Shown one piece after another: positions 26,454 through 35,693 of a DNA stretch of 64,000 nt. Under the pieces are notes generated by a model. That model did no database searches. It was not told the origin of the DNA and was given only the letters and a program-made list of their open reading frames with translations. Position 1 is the stretch's first letter, and each line of letters begins with the position of its first letter. Location: contig CAKVIC010000001.1 of assembly GCA_934754655.1 (NCBI GenBank), positions 1 to 64,000 of the forward strand. The letters are read 5' to 3'. A program made the position numbers and the translations under genes. The DNA is from an uncultured Candidatus Melainabacteria bacterium (GTDB lineage Bacteria > Cyanobacteriota > Vampirovibrionia > Gastranaerophilales > Gastranaerophilaceae).

Positions 26454-26927
26454 ATGTTTTTAAAACCTGATTATAATTTAAAAAATATTTATGAAATTAA
26501 TTTCAAAGAATTAAAGGAGCAAGGCATAAAATGTATAATGTTTGATTTAGATAGTACTTTGATGGTTTCTAAATCAGGAACTTTTTTACCTGAGACCTTG
26601 GAATGGTTCGCAACTTTCTCAAAAGATTTTGAAACTGCTATTTTATCTAATAATAAAAATACTGAATATATAAATAATGCCAGCAAAATTGCACCTTGCA
26701 AAGTTATCGGAAATGCTAATAAACCAAATCCTAAAATAATGAGTGAATATTTAAAAAGCCTTGGATTTGTTCCAAAACAAGCTGTGATGGTTGGAGATAG
26801 ACCGCTAACTGATATTTTAGCAGGAAAATTATTAGGTTGCAAAACAATTTTAGTTGGTTCTATTAACCCACATGAAAATTTACCAACAAAATTTATTCGT
26901 GCACTAGAACGCTCAACTATAAGATAA
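26454..26927 (+). CDS. YqeG-family HAD phosphatase
   Basis: This 157-residue cytoplasmic HAD-superfamily (subclass IIIA) phosphatase has the nucleophile motif DLDST (residues 31-35), an ILSNN motif II, and the late acidic motif VGDRPLTDILAG. All catalytic aspartates are present. YqeG proteins occur across Firmicutes and Cyanobacteria, and the physiological substrate is not settled. The ATG has an AGAGGAAG site overlapping the intergenic gap after the U32 gene, so the two are probably co-transcribed. Confidence 0.88.
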   Translation: MFLKPDYNLKNIYEINFKELKEQGIKCIMFDLDSTLMVSKSGTFLPETLEWFATFSKDFETAILSNNKNTEYINNASKIAPCKVIGNANKPNPKIMSEYLKSLGFVPKQAVMVGDRPLTDILAGKLLGCKTILVGSINPHENLPTKFIRALERSTIR

Positions 26928-26931
26928 AAAT

Positions 26932-27177
26932 TTAATTAAAATAATCACATATCAAAGTTTTTTTCTTATTTTTAATTTTAGGAACAAACTTTTTTAAATT
27001 TTCTACAAAAACATTTTTATCAGCATTTTCCAGTTCTTTTTTCAAAATAGCTTTTTGCAATACCAAAGAATTATACAATTCATTACAAACATCAGTATCT
27101 GAATAATTATGCATAACTTTTTTTAGTTGGAGTTCAATTTGAAATATTTGTTTTTTTATTGAATCTTTTTTATTCAC
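26932..27177 (-). CDS. Small coiled-coil hypothetical protein, 81 aa
   Basis: I do not recognise this protein. It is highly charged, with many Lys, Glu, Asn and Leu, and the first 60 residues look like a helical coiled coil. There is no signal peptide. The start is GTG at 27177 because GAGG lies six bases upstream. It converges with the YqeG-like gene (four-base gap) and is divergent from uvrB. The codon style resembles its neighbours, so it may be a real small gene, but evidence is limited to the open frame and the ribosome site. Confidence 0.5.
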   Translation of the reverse strand: MNKKDSIKKQIFQIELQLKKVMHNYSDTDVCNELYNSLVLQKAILKKELENADKNVFVENLKKFVPKIKNKKKTLICDYFN

Positions 27178-27274
27178 GTGTAACCTCTTTATATAGAATA
27201 TACTTATCCATAAAATTTTGCAATCAATCTTTTAGTGTAAATTTAAACCTCTTTTTTGTTTTTTACTTTAAATG

Positions 27275-27280
27275 TATAAT
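27275..27280 (+). promoter_or_regulatory. -10 box of uvrB (leaderless layout)
   Basis: A perfect TATAAT ends seven bases before the uvrB ATG at 27288, and no ribosome site precedes that ATG. Confidence 0.5.
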
Positions 27281-27287
27281 AATTATT

Positions 27288-29270
27288 ATGAATAATAAGT
27301 TTAAAATTTCATCAAAATATGCACCTGCAGGAGATCAACCCAAAGCCATCGAGCAATTAGTTGATGGAATAAATAAAGGAATGGATTCTCAAACACTTTT
27401 GGGTATCACAGGTTCAGGTAAAACTTTCACAATCGCAAACGTAATAGAAAAAATCCAAAAACCAACGCTTATAATTGCCCACAACAAAACTCTTGCCGCG
27501 CAATTATATAATGAATTTAAAGAATTATTTCCAGAAAATGCCGTAGAATATTTTATAAGTTATTACGATTATTATCAACCGGAAGCATATATTCCACGTA
27601 CAGATACTTATATAGAAAAATCTGCCAGTATTAATGAAGAAATTGATAGGCTTCGACATAACACAACAAGGAGCTTATATGAAAGAGAAGATGTTATAAT
27701 TGTTGCATCTGTTAGCTGTATTTACGGTTTAGGTTTACCGGAAAACTACTTCAAAGGAGCTATTACTTTAAATACAGGCATGACGCTTGAACGTAATGAT
27801 TTAATTAAGCACCTTGTATTTTCACAATATACACGAAACGATGTTGAACTAACTCGTTCAACTTTCCGCGCTCGTGGTGATATTTTAGAAATTATGCCTT
27901 CGTATGAAAAAATTATCACACGCATTTATTTCTTCGGAGATGAAATTGAAAAAATGGTAAAAATAGACCCTCTTACAGGTGAAGTTATAGATTTACCGGA
28001 AAGTGTAGTAATTTATCCTGCAGTTCATTATTTATCTTATGACGAAAATGAAGAAGAAACTCTTTCAATGATTAGACAAGAGCTAAAAAATCGTGTTGCA
28101 GAATTAGAATCTGAAAATAAGATTTTAGAATCACAACGACTTCAACAAAGAGTTAAATATGACATTGAAATGATTAAAGAAATGGGATATTGTTCAGGTA
28201 TTGAAAATTATTCACGAATAATTGAACGCAGAAAAATAGGTTCACCACCTGCAACATTATTGGATTATTTTAGAGATGATTTTTTAACTGTTATTGATGA
28301 ATCCCATGTAACTATACCACAGCTTAATGGTATGTATCATGGTGATGCATCAAGAAAAAAAACACTCGTAGATTACGGTTTTAGACTTCCTTGTGCAAAA
28401 GATAACAGACCTTTAAAAAGCAAAGAATTTTTTGAAAAAGTTGGGCAAAAAATTTATATTTCTGCAACTCCTGCAGATTTTGAATTAAATACCTCAGAAC
28501 AGCTTGTTGAACAAATTATACGTCCAACAGGCTTGGTTGATCCTAAAATTCATATTCGCCCGATTGAATCACAAATTCCTGATTTAAAAAAAGAAATTTT
28601 AAAACGCGCTGAAAAAAATGAAAGAGTTTTAATCACGACATTAACAAAACGAATGGCAGAAGATTTAACAGACTTCTTTTTGCAAGACGGTATAAAGGTT
28701 CGCTATCTCCATAGTGGTGTAAAATCAATAGAAAGAGTTGAAATTCTTAGAGATTTACGATTAGGCGAATTTGACGTACTTATAGGTGTTAATTTATTAA
28801 GAGAAGGACTTGATATTCCAGAAGTATCTCTTGTAGCAATAATGGATGCGGATAAAGAAGGTTTCTTAAGATCTGAAACAAGTCTAATTCAAACAATTGG
28901 TCGTGCAGCTAGAAATTCTTGCGGAGAAGTTATAATGTATGCGGATAGAATTACAGATTCTATGCAAAAGGCTATTGACGAAACAAACAGACGCCGAGAA
29001 ATTCAATTAGAATATAATAAAAAACATAATATTATTCCGCAAACTATCAAAAAACCTATTGAAAATAATTTACTCTCATTGGTTGAAAGTTATAGAGATT
29101 TTGAAGACATAGTTGCAGAAGAAATGGTGGATTTAGGCATAGATAAAAAAGATTTACCAAAATTAATTGATAAACTTGAAAAAGACATGCACAAAGCCGC
29201 TAAAATTCTTGATTTTGAACGCGCCGCAGAGATTCGTGATAAGTTAAAAAAATTAAGAGAAATGGTTTAA
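27288..29270 (+). CDS. uvrB: Excinuclease ABC subunit B
   Basis: UvrB verifies DNA damage within the UvrABC nucleotide-excision repair complex. The 660-residue protein is full length. The start is MNNKFKISS, typical of the family. It has Walker A TGSGKTFT (residues 41-48), the beta-hairpin block YYDYYQPEAYIP that wedges between strands, helicase motifs such as DESHVTIPQ and IGRAARN, and a C-terminal UVR domain with the UvrC-binding FERAAEIRD. A longer in-frame upstream start would add a non-conserved hydrophobic leader and is rejected. Confidence 0.97.
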   Translation: MNNKFKISSKYAPAGDQPKAIEQLVDGINKGMDSQTLLGITGSGKTFTIANVIEKIQKPTLIIAHNKTLAAQLYNEFKELFPENAVEYFISYYDYYQPEAYIPRTDTYIEKSASINEEIDRLRHNTTRSLYEREDVIIVASVSCIYGLGLPENYFKGAITLNTGMTLERNDLIKHLVFSQYTRNDVELTRSTFRARGDILEIMPSYEKIITRIYFFGDEIEKMVKIDPLTGEVIDLPESVVIYPAVHYLSYDENEEETLSMIRQELKNRVAELESENKILESQRLQQRVKYDIEMIKEMGYCSGIENYSRIIERRKIGSPPATLLDYFRDDFLTVIDESHVTIPQLNGMYHGDASRKKTLVDYGFRLPCAKDNRPLKSKEFFEKVGQKIYISATPADFELNTSEQLVEQIIRPTGLVDPKIHIRPIESQIPDLKKEILKRAEKNERVLITTLTKRMAEDLTDFFLQDGIKVRYLHSGVKSIERVEILRDLRLGEFDVLIGVNLLREGLDIPEVSLVAIMDADKEGFLRSETSLIQTIGRAARNSCGEVIMYADRITDSMQKAIDETNRRREIQLEYNKKHNIIPQTIKKPIENNLLSLVESYRDFEDIVAEEMVDLGIDKKDLPKLIDKLEKDMHKAAKILDFERAAEIRDKLKKLREMV

Positions 29271-29290
29271 AATAAATCTCAAAAATAAAC

Positions 29291-30184
29291 TCAATGTTTT
29301 AAAGCACTTTTATTGTTATTTAAAACAATCAAAGTTACTCCAAATATTATAAGAATTATCCCAAGCCAAATCCGAGAGGTGATAGTTTCATTAAACACAA
29401 AGACCCCAATGAGCAAAGCTGTTACAGGTTCAAGAGCTCCAAGCAAAGCCGTTTTTGTAGGTCCGACAAGTTTTATTGCATAAGTTATTGTTTCTAAAGA
29501 AATAACCGTTGGCAAAAGCGCAATTCCAAAAGTACAAAGCCATAATTTAGGTTGAGAAATCATTTGTAACTGCGTACAAAAATTTAAATTTACTACATAA
29601 ACGCTTAAACCAAATAACATTACATAAAAAGAAAGAACATTTGACTTTATATGTTTTATAACTTTAATTTTTTGAACACCTACAATATATATAGCATAGG
29701 CTAATGAAGATATTATAACGAGCAAAACGCCTTTTATATCTAAATCAGCAGCAGAATCCCCTTTATACAGAAAAACAATTCCTATAGTTGTCAAAATTAA
29801 TGACATTATTATCGTAGCATTTGTTTTTTCTTTGAAAAAAATTGCCATAATTAATGCTACGAGCACTGGATATATGAATAATATTGTACAAGCAATACCT
29901 GCATCAATATAGTTAAAGGCATCAAATAACAACAATGAAGATAGAGAAAATAATACTCCTAAAATAATTAAAGGAAAAATTTGATTTAGAGATATTTTTA
30001 ACGAAATTTTTTTCACAAATTTTAACCATAAAGAATAAAATATTACAGCTATTGCATACCTATAAAATAAAACCGAGTTAACCCCTATACCATTTGCAAA
30101 AAGAGGTAGGGCAAACAAAGGGTTTGTTCCATAACTCGAAGCCGCCAAAGCCGCATAAAATATTCCAGCATTTCTTCTTCTCAT
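29291..30184 (-). CDS. EamA/DMT-family inner-membrane exporter
   Basis: This 297-residue protein has ten hydrophobic segments in two five-helix halves, the usual duplicated EamA layout. The second half contains the conserved LGALEPVTALLIGVFVF stretch. Members export amino acids, nucleosides or other metabolites, and the substrate cannot be inferred here. There is no clear ribosome site ahead of the ATG at 30184. It converges with uvrB across a 20-base gap holding only AT-rich complementary sequence. It lies 47 bases after the gene at 30232, so they may be co-transcribed. Confidence 0.88.
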   Translation of the reverse strand: MRRRNAGIFYAALAASSYGTNPLFALPLFANGIGVNSVLFYRYAIAVIFYSLWLKFVKKISLKISLNQIFPLIILGVLFSLSSLLLFDAFNYIDAGIACTILFIYPVLVALIMAIFFKEKTNATIIMSLILTTIGIVFLYKGDSAADLDIKGVLLVIISSLAYAIYIVGVQKIKVIKHIKSNVLSFYVMLFGLSVYVVNLNFCTQLQMISQPKLWLCTFGIALLPTVISLETITYAIKLVGPTKTALLGALEPVTALLIGVFVFNETITSRIWLGIILIIFGVTLIVLNNNKSALKH

Positions 30185-30231
30185 AAAATCTTTTTAGCTC
30201 AAAAAAGAACCACTGTCAAACACTTTAGACT

Positions 30232-31212
30232 CTAAACTTCATAAGTTTTACCATACGAAATAAAACCATTTGAATCATTATACCCAATAGTTATGCTTAA
30301 ATCCGGCATGCTATTCCAACCTTTTTCGGCTACTTGATTAACTAAATCCATTGTATAATTATATGCAGCGGATTTAAATTCAGAAGCTATATCATTATTT
30401 TTATCAAGTTTTTCTTTTAAAACATCCGAAACTTTTTCACCTGAAACTGAATAATACTCACCATCTTTTAATGTAAGCTTCGACAAATCAAGCCCTGTAT
30501 ATTCCTTTAACGTTGAATACGCACGCATTTTTACAATTGCATCTTTATTATTTGTTGAAGAATTTAAAGCATAATGTAACAAGTTTTTAGAATTAGATCC
30601 GGCTTCTAAAAGTTGTTTTATATCTAATAACAAATTGCTGTCATTAATGCCTGATAAATTAACGCTATAATCATAAGGATTTATAGAAATTAATAAAGAA
30701 TCATTTTTATCAAGCTTTATATTATTATTAGTTAATAAATTTTTCATATTCAAACTTATTGAATCATGTCTTGATTTAAAATCTAATTCTTCTTGTTCTT
30801 CCCAATCTGTTTGTTTATAGTCAAGTCGTGGATCATCAAATAATAAAGATGTCGAAATTGTTCCATACAAAACTGCATTCATATCATTATGATACATTGC
30901 GTATTTTTCCGGCTCATCCCATTTTTTTGTAAAAGGAATTTCTTCTTGACCAAAATATTTTTTGCATAAATAATGACGAACATCATCAACAGTTTTACAC
31001 TGATTTCTTATACTTTCAGCCATTGGTGCTAATTTTTCATCTAAAGCTCTTATTTTTTGGTTACTTTCAGAATAAGGATTTAATGAAGAATCAACAGATT
31101 TCAAATTGCCAGAATTATATGCTTCAACCATTTCTTTATAACGGTCTTGAACCACTTCTGGCGAATACCTGCCTTTAACATTATAATAATTATAGTAACC
31201 TATTTCTGTCAT
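30232..31212 (-). CDS. Hypothetical protein, 326 aa
   Basis: I do not recognise this protein with confidence. It is hydrophilic, rich in Ser, Asn, Asp and Lys, without a signal peptide or membrane segment. The first 40 residues (GYYNYYNVKGRYSPE) and a central region alternating strands and helices suggest a folded cytoplasmic or non-classically secreted protein. Some Bacillus and Clostridium proteins of the DUF4885 type have a similar feel, but I cannot confirm membership. An AAAGGA site precedes the ATG, and a TGATATAAT extended -10 lies just upstream. It is near the exporter gene and the SLH envelope gene. Confidence 0.6.
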   Translation of the reverse strand: MTEIGYYNYYNVKGRYSPEVVQDRYKEMVEAYNSGNLKSVDSSLNPYSESNQKIRALDEKLAPMAESIRNQCKTVDDVRHYLCKKYFGQEEIPFTKKWDEPEKYAMYHNDMNAVLYGTISTSLLFDDPRLDYKQTDWEEQEELDFKSRHDSISLNMKNLLTNNNIKLDKNDSLLISINPYDYSVNLSGINDSNLLLDIKQLLEAGSNSKNLLHYALNSSTNNKDAIVKMRAYSTLKEYTGLDLSKLTLKDGEYYSVSGEKVSDVLKEKLDKNNDIASEFKSAAYNYTMDLVNQVAEKGWNSMPDLSITIGYNDSNGFISYGKTYEV

Positions 31213-31235
31213 AAAATCCTTTTAGTATATATTCC

Positions 31236-31244
31236 ATTATATCA
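31236..31244 (-). promoter_or_regulatory. Extended -10 promoter of the 30232-31212 gene
   Basis: Minus-strand TGATATAAT (31244-31236) lies 23 bases before the ATG at 31212, ahead of an AAAGGA site. The same nine bases occur upstream of purB and eda. Confidence 0.5.
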
Positions 31245-31289
31245 CATGTTAAAAACAGTCACAACCCACAAAATTTTAAACAAAAAAAT

Positions 31290-31325
31290 GAAAGGCTCCG
31301 CAAAAACTACTGCCAGAGCCTCTCA
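31290..31325 (-). terminator. Intrinsic terminator of the SLH protein gene
   Basis: On the minus strand AGGCTC (31321-31316) pairs with GAGCCT (31298-31293), with additional inner GCA/TGC pairing. A T-rich tail follows after a short interruption. It sits about 35 bases past the SLH gene stop codon. Confidence 0.7.
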
Positions 31326-31356
31326 AAGTATGAGCTAACGATTTATTATTTACCTA

Positions 31357-33306
31357 CTATTCGCCACTGCAACCGAAGGCAATTGTTACGTGCTCTTTTG
31401 GATTTATGCTTGAAATTTTGTATCCCTTAGCGTCAACCATATAAGCAACTTCATCGCCAGTTGTTTGGAATAAGCCCATTGTACCTGATAAAGCTGTTCT
31501 TGTTAAATCAATAGGGGCTTTAACGGTATCTTTAACAACATCCATTGTGCTTCTTCCTGCAGCAGGGAATTGACCTTGGAACACTTCGCCCAACGCAATA
31601 CCTGTACCAGAAGCTACATCTTCAGCAGCATTACCTAATGCTGTTAACATACCACCTGTTGTTCTACCAACAATACCTAGGATTGAACCACCCCAAGTTA
31701 GAGGAGCTGTTACGATACGTGATACAATATTTGGCGTATTAGATTTATTTATTTGCGCTGTTAAAATTTGTCTTGGTAATGTTGCTTTACATCCACAATT
31801 TTCAATTTCTGTAAATGCTAATTTTAACGCGCCTTTTTGACATCCAGATGGTCTTATAACTTCAACCACCTTACCGTGTACATTTGAACCTGCTGGGAAT
31901 ACTTTACCGTTAATTGTTACTTCTTCTAACGTTTTAGCAGCAAATCTTTGACCTACGTGAGAAGATTTAGCGGTAACTTGATCCTTGAATTCTAATTGTA
32001 ACGTAGGAATTTTTACCATTTCTTCATTTTCAACATAAGCTTTTTTGTCAACAGGACAAATTGGACAATCATTGTTTGCTGTTACAGGATTTTTATCAAT
32101 ACCTGCTTGAACTCTTATATTTTGTAACATAGAAGCAATTTCAGCTCTTGTCGCATCCTTAAACGGTGCAATTGTATTCGGACTTTGAGAATTATTTAAA
32201 GCACCATTTTTAAGCGCTGTAGCTATAGGAATTTGAGCCCATTCAGGAACTGTATTTCCATCACAATATTTTGATAAAATTTCTTGTGCTTCACATTTAT
32301 CAACAGTTGAACATTTTAAGCCTTTAGATAATGCACACAAAGCTTCTGCACGTGTTACGTTATGATTAGGCATAAATGTTCCATTAGGATATCCTTTTAA
32401 CAAATCTTGATGAACTGCAACTGTGATAGCTGAATTAGCCCAATGATTTGTTGGAACATCTGAGAACAATTTTTCTGGAGCACAAGAATACATATCTTTT
32501 TCGAACCCTTTAACTAACATCGTTGCGAATTCTGCTCTTGAAATATTTCTTGATGGCTTAAACATTCTATCAGGATAACCTACTACAACATCATTTGTTG
32601 CCAGCTTATCAATTTCGCAAGATGCCCAATAACCATTTGGTACATCAGGGAACATTTGTAAGTTTGCCGCAGCACCGGTCATATTATCAAACGGTGATAA
32701 ATCAAATGGTACTAAAGTTTTCTTGATAGCTTTAATAGAATTTGCTGTTCCCATTTGAATAGGGCATGCATTTCCGTCCATTCTTGCCTCATCTCTAATA
32801 ATTGGAATACCATTGTGATTTGACATTTCATTTAAACATGGAATGTTTGATGCTGCACCGGTAATAGAACCGTCAGTAGCAACAGTTGTACCCATTGTCG
32901 TTTGACTTAATTGAGTGTTATCTCTATTTATACTAAAACCTTCTGCAGAGTAAACTGAATCAGCTTTTGTACCAACGTAATTATTGTAACCATAAATTGC
33001 GTTAGGATAAGCATATACTTGTTTCATATTATCTCTGCTTAACTCTTTTACTCCAGGGCAAAGTGCACAAGACGGAACAGGATCCGGTTCACACTTTGGA
33101 GCAACATTACAACCACAAGATGGTTCTACCGGCATATCACAAGGACAAGCAGCGCCAGTAACTTCCGGTATACTTTCTACCGGACAAGCATTACCAGTAA
33201 CCACTGGTAACTCTTCACATGGGCAGGCTGCCATTACCGTATTGAACGAACATGTTGCTATTCCAACGGCAATTGCAGCTGCCACAGTAAGTTTTCTAAT
33301 CGTCAT
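31357..33306 (-). CDS. Secreted SLH-domain envelope protein with Cys-rich N-terminus
   Basis: This 649-residue protein has a signal peptide (cleavage near residue 27, after TVMA). A Cys/Pro-rich linker follows with several CPC and GCN motifs (28-90). SLH-like modules lie at about 217-402, with blocks such as FPDVPNGYWA, FSDVPTNHWA and RAEFATMLVKG. A beta-rich region follows, then a Gly/Ala-rich stretch of about 90 residues. SLH modules bind wall polymers, often pyruvylated ones, which fits CsaB at 61141. The ATG at 33306 has a perfect AAGGAGGT site, so high expression is likely. A terminator follows. Its many cysteines could be oxidised by VKOR-DsbA. Outer-membrane porin function is possible but no porin barrel is evident. 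Confidence 0.88.
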   Translation of the reverse strand: MTIRKLTVAAAIAVGIATCSFNTVMAACPCEELPVVTGNACPVESIPEVTGAACPCDMPVEPSCGCNVAPKCEPDPVPSCALCPGVKELSRDNMKQVYAYPNAIYGYNNYVGTKADSVYSAEGFSINRDNTQLSQTTMGTTVATDGSITGAASNIPCLNEMSNHNGIPIIRDEARMDGNACPIQMGTANSIKAIKKTLVPFDLSPFDNMTGAAANLQMFPDVPNGYWASCEIDKLATNDVVVGYPDRMFKPSRNISRAEFATMLVKGFEKDMYSCAPEKLFSDVPTNHWANSAITVAVHQDLLKGYPNGTFMPNHNVTRAEALCALSKGLKCSTVDKCEAQEILSKYCDGNTVPEWAQIPIATALKNGALNNSQSPNTIAPFKDATRAEIASMLQNIRVQAGIDKNPVTANNDCPICPVDKKAYVENEEMVKIPTLQLEFKDQVTAKSSHVGQRFAAKTLEEVTINGKVFPAGSNVHGKVVEVIRPSGCQKGALKLAFTEIENCGCKATLPRQILTAQINKSNTPNIVSRIVTAPLTWGGSILGIVGRTTGGMLTALGNAAEDVASGTGIALGEVFQGQFPAAGRSTMDVVKDTVKAPIDLTRTALSGTMGLFQTTGDEVAYMVDAKGYKISSINPKEHVTIAFGCSGE

Positions 33307-33442
33307 TTTAACCTCCTTTTTCCTGAGTTTCCTCAAGAAAACTAACTACTTGATTATGTCGGTTTTACAAAAGAAAAACATTGCCAAAAAAGATAATCCA
33401 ACTGGGGATAAATTAAAAAATGACAATCAAATTTAAATAAAT

Positions 33443-35548
33443 TTATACCACTATATAATTGTAGACCTTATTTAAAACATCATTAAAGGCATTTTCATTT
33501 CCGAAAAATACATAAAATTCCGCTTTATTACGCCCTAACATTTGCAAATCATTTACATCTAACGGTGGACCTGCAGGTGTTGTTCTAGCTGGGTTTTTAG
33601 GATTAGAAATAATTCCTGTAGCTCGTAAAATTGGAATACTAAGCTTATTTTTAAATACTTCGTACTGCGTTAATCCTTTTGTTACTATACCAAGATTATT
33701 TTCGCCTTTATCAATTAATAAACCTCTTTGCATCGGAGCGGTATTATTAAAAGCTTCGAGCCCTTTAGAAGTTGGTAGATTTTTTCTTATATCATATTCA
33801 GGATTAAAAGTTCTTTTAATCATAGAATTCAAATCCTCTGAATAAACTTCAGTTATTGGAGCTAAAAGACTAAATTCAATATCTAGCCTATGATTTTTTT
33901 GCGAATTTACCCAATCAAATTCAAACTTCAAATATGGTGAATGCTTATCGAGAGAAACTCTTAATGTTACAACATCCCAAATGCCTTCAAAATCAATACG
34001 TAAAATGGCTCTATTGTTTCCATTAAATTCTACTCTTGAACGAAGAATTTTAAATTCAGAACCATAATCATCTGATTTAGGAGCAAAATTATAACTATCA
34101 CCTAAATCAACATAGTCAACGAGATTAAACTGAATATTATTAATAAAAATTTTATTATCGCTAATTTCAAGCCTTATGTTATCATTTTCAATCAAATTAT
34201 CATTAATTTTTAAATCAGTTGCGCTAGATTCCGGTAATATAAATTCTAACTCATCATTTTTTAAATCTTCAACTTCAACAAGATACTTATATATATTTTT
34301 ATAATCTTCTGTTACCGGAATTTGCATTGTATCAATTAATAATTTATTTTCAAATCCTTTACGCACACTTAATTTTTCATAGCCTGAAAAACTTTGCGAA
34401 GATTCAAATTCTAAAATTCCCGAATAATGTGTTTCTGAAAGATTTAAAACCATTTTTTCTTCAAAACCTAGCTTAAATTTAAGCTCTTCAATTATAGTGT
34501 TTGCAATTTGCAGAATTTTTTTATATCTAATGACATTTTCTCTATGCACATCATCGGTCGAACATCCACAAATACTATCATGTGCTTGATTTTTTAATAA
34601 CATTTTATACGCATATTCTAAAACATTGTTATATAAACTCTCTGATTCTGCGTATTTTACAAAACGTGTAGCTAAATCCAATTTATAAGAACATTCAATA
34701 TTAAAACGTTTTAAATCCAACCTTGAAGAATAACAACCTTGCAAAGTAAAGGTATTTGAATTATTTCTTAATTCATTATTATGTTCAAACTTAGAAAATT
34801 TTTCACCAACACGCCTAAAATATTCAAAAGGCGAACCTAATTTTATTTGATACTTTTCGCCCAAAAGTTCATTCATTGCTTGAATTTGTTGAGATATATT
34901 ATTATCAACACCTAAATGGTCAGCGCCGATTGGTAACAAAATGTAATCACCTGATTTTTCAGAAATCAAATCTAGTTCTTTTTCCAAAAGCTTGGCTTTT
35001 TCTTCCATAGAAGTTTTTATTGCAAAAATGTTATTAAAATAACCTCGAACAAGTCTTACAGTATCCATTCCGCACCATTTAAATTCAGCTGGAAAATCAC
35101 CACAACCGCGCCATACAATACATTTATCAATTCCAAAATCACGCAAAATCTCAACAATATTTTGACTATGTCCAAAAGTATCAGCTAAATAGCCGATAAA
35201 ATCAGAGCAACCAAGTTCTATTGCTTTTGTCATGCCAATTTCTAAATTCTTTGAAAAGCTCAATTTATCTGTTAAAAATTCGTCAACTAAACAATAAAAA
35301 GGCCCGACAAATAATTTTTTAGATGTAATTAAAGATTTAATAAGCGGTAATTTTTCCGGACGCATTTCTAAATAATCTTCTAAGGCTGCAATCTGACCAT
35401 CAAAATAAAAAGACGGAATCAAATTGTTTTCAAGCATTCCCAATATATTATCAAACACTCTTAAAAGGCGAAGTCTAAAAACTTCGTACTCTCTATACCA
35501 CTCTCTATCCCAATGCGTATGCAAATATGCGATTACTTGTTTTTTCAT
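33443..35548 (-). CDS. Glycoside hydrolase family 38 alpha-mannosidase
   Basis: This 701-residue enzyme hydrolyses alpha-mannosides. GH38 hallmarks are clear, with HTHWDREW at the start, LADTFGHS with the nucleophile aspartate, and AHDSICGCSTDDVH around the zinc site. No signal peptide is present, so it is probably cytoplasmic, acting on imported mannose oligosaccharides or host-glycan pieces. It resembles the shorter bacterial MngB-type group. The start at 35548 lacks a ribosome site but has a -35/-10 promoter ending six bases before the ATG. No transporter or mannose operon is adjacent, so the substrate source is unknown. Confidence 0.93.
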   Translation of the reverse strand: MKKQVIAYLHTHWDREWYREYEVFRLRLLRVFDNILGMLENNLIPSFYFDGQIAALEDYLEMRPEKLPLIKSLITSKKLFVGPFYCLVDEFLTDKLSFSKNLEIGMTKAIELGCSDFIGYLADTFGHSQNIVEILRDFGIDKCIVWRGCGDFPAEFKWCGMDTVRLVRGYFNNIFAIKTSMEEKAKLLEKELDLISEKSGDYILLPIGADHLGVDNNISQQIQAMNELLGEKYQIKLGSPFEYFRRVGEKFSKFEHNNELRNNSNTFTLQGCYSSRLDLKRFNIECSYKLDLATRFVKYAESESLYNNVLEYAYKMLLKNQAHDSICGCSTDDVHRENVIRYKKILQIANTIIEELKFKLGFEEKMVLNLSETHYSGILEFESSQSFSGYEKLSVRKGFENKLLIDTMQIPVTEDYKNIYKYLVEVEDLKNDELEFILPESSATDLKINDNLIENDNIRLEISDNKIFINNIQFNLVDYVDLGDSYNFAPKSDDYGSEFKILRSRVEFNGNNRAILRIDFEGIWDVVTLRVSLDKHSPYLKFEFDWVNSQKNHRLDIEFSLLAPITEVYSEDLNSMIKRTFNPEYDIRKNLPTSKGLEAFNNTAPMQRGLLIDKGENNLGIVTKGLTQYEVFKNKLSIPILRATGIISNPKNPARTTPAGPPLDVNDLQMLGRNKAEFYVFFGNENAFNDVLNKVYNYIVV

Positions 35549-35554
35549 AAGCTA

Positions 35555-35583
35555 ATTTTACAACAAAATCATTAATACTTCAA
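35555..35583 (-). promoter_or_regulatory. Promoter of the GH38 mannosidase gene (leaderless layout)
   Basis: On the minus strand, a -35 TTGAAG (35583-35578) and a -10 TAAAAT (35560-35555) are separated by 17 bases. The -10 box ends six bases before the ATG at 35548. Confidence 0.6.
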
Positions 35584-35693
35584 ACAACGGATTTACATTT
35601 ATATAAATTAAAGTTAATAATAAAATTGACGTTATATATATTGACTTTTATTAAAAATTTATTAAAACAAAATTAAAAATAGGAGATTTCGAC

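Noticed and set aside
27159..27287. Longer uvrB start
   Set aside because: Added residues are hydrophobic and not part of UvrB, and the -10 box at 27275 fits the ATG at 27288.
30232..31212. Assignment to DUF4885
   Set aside because: Only a general impression of similarity; no motif that I can name supports it.
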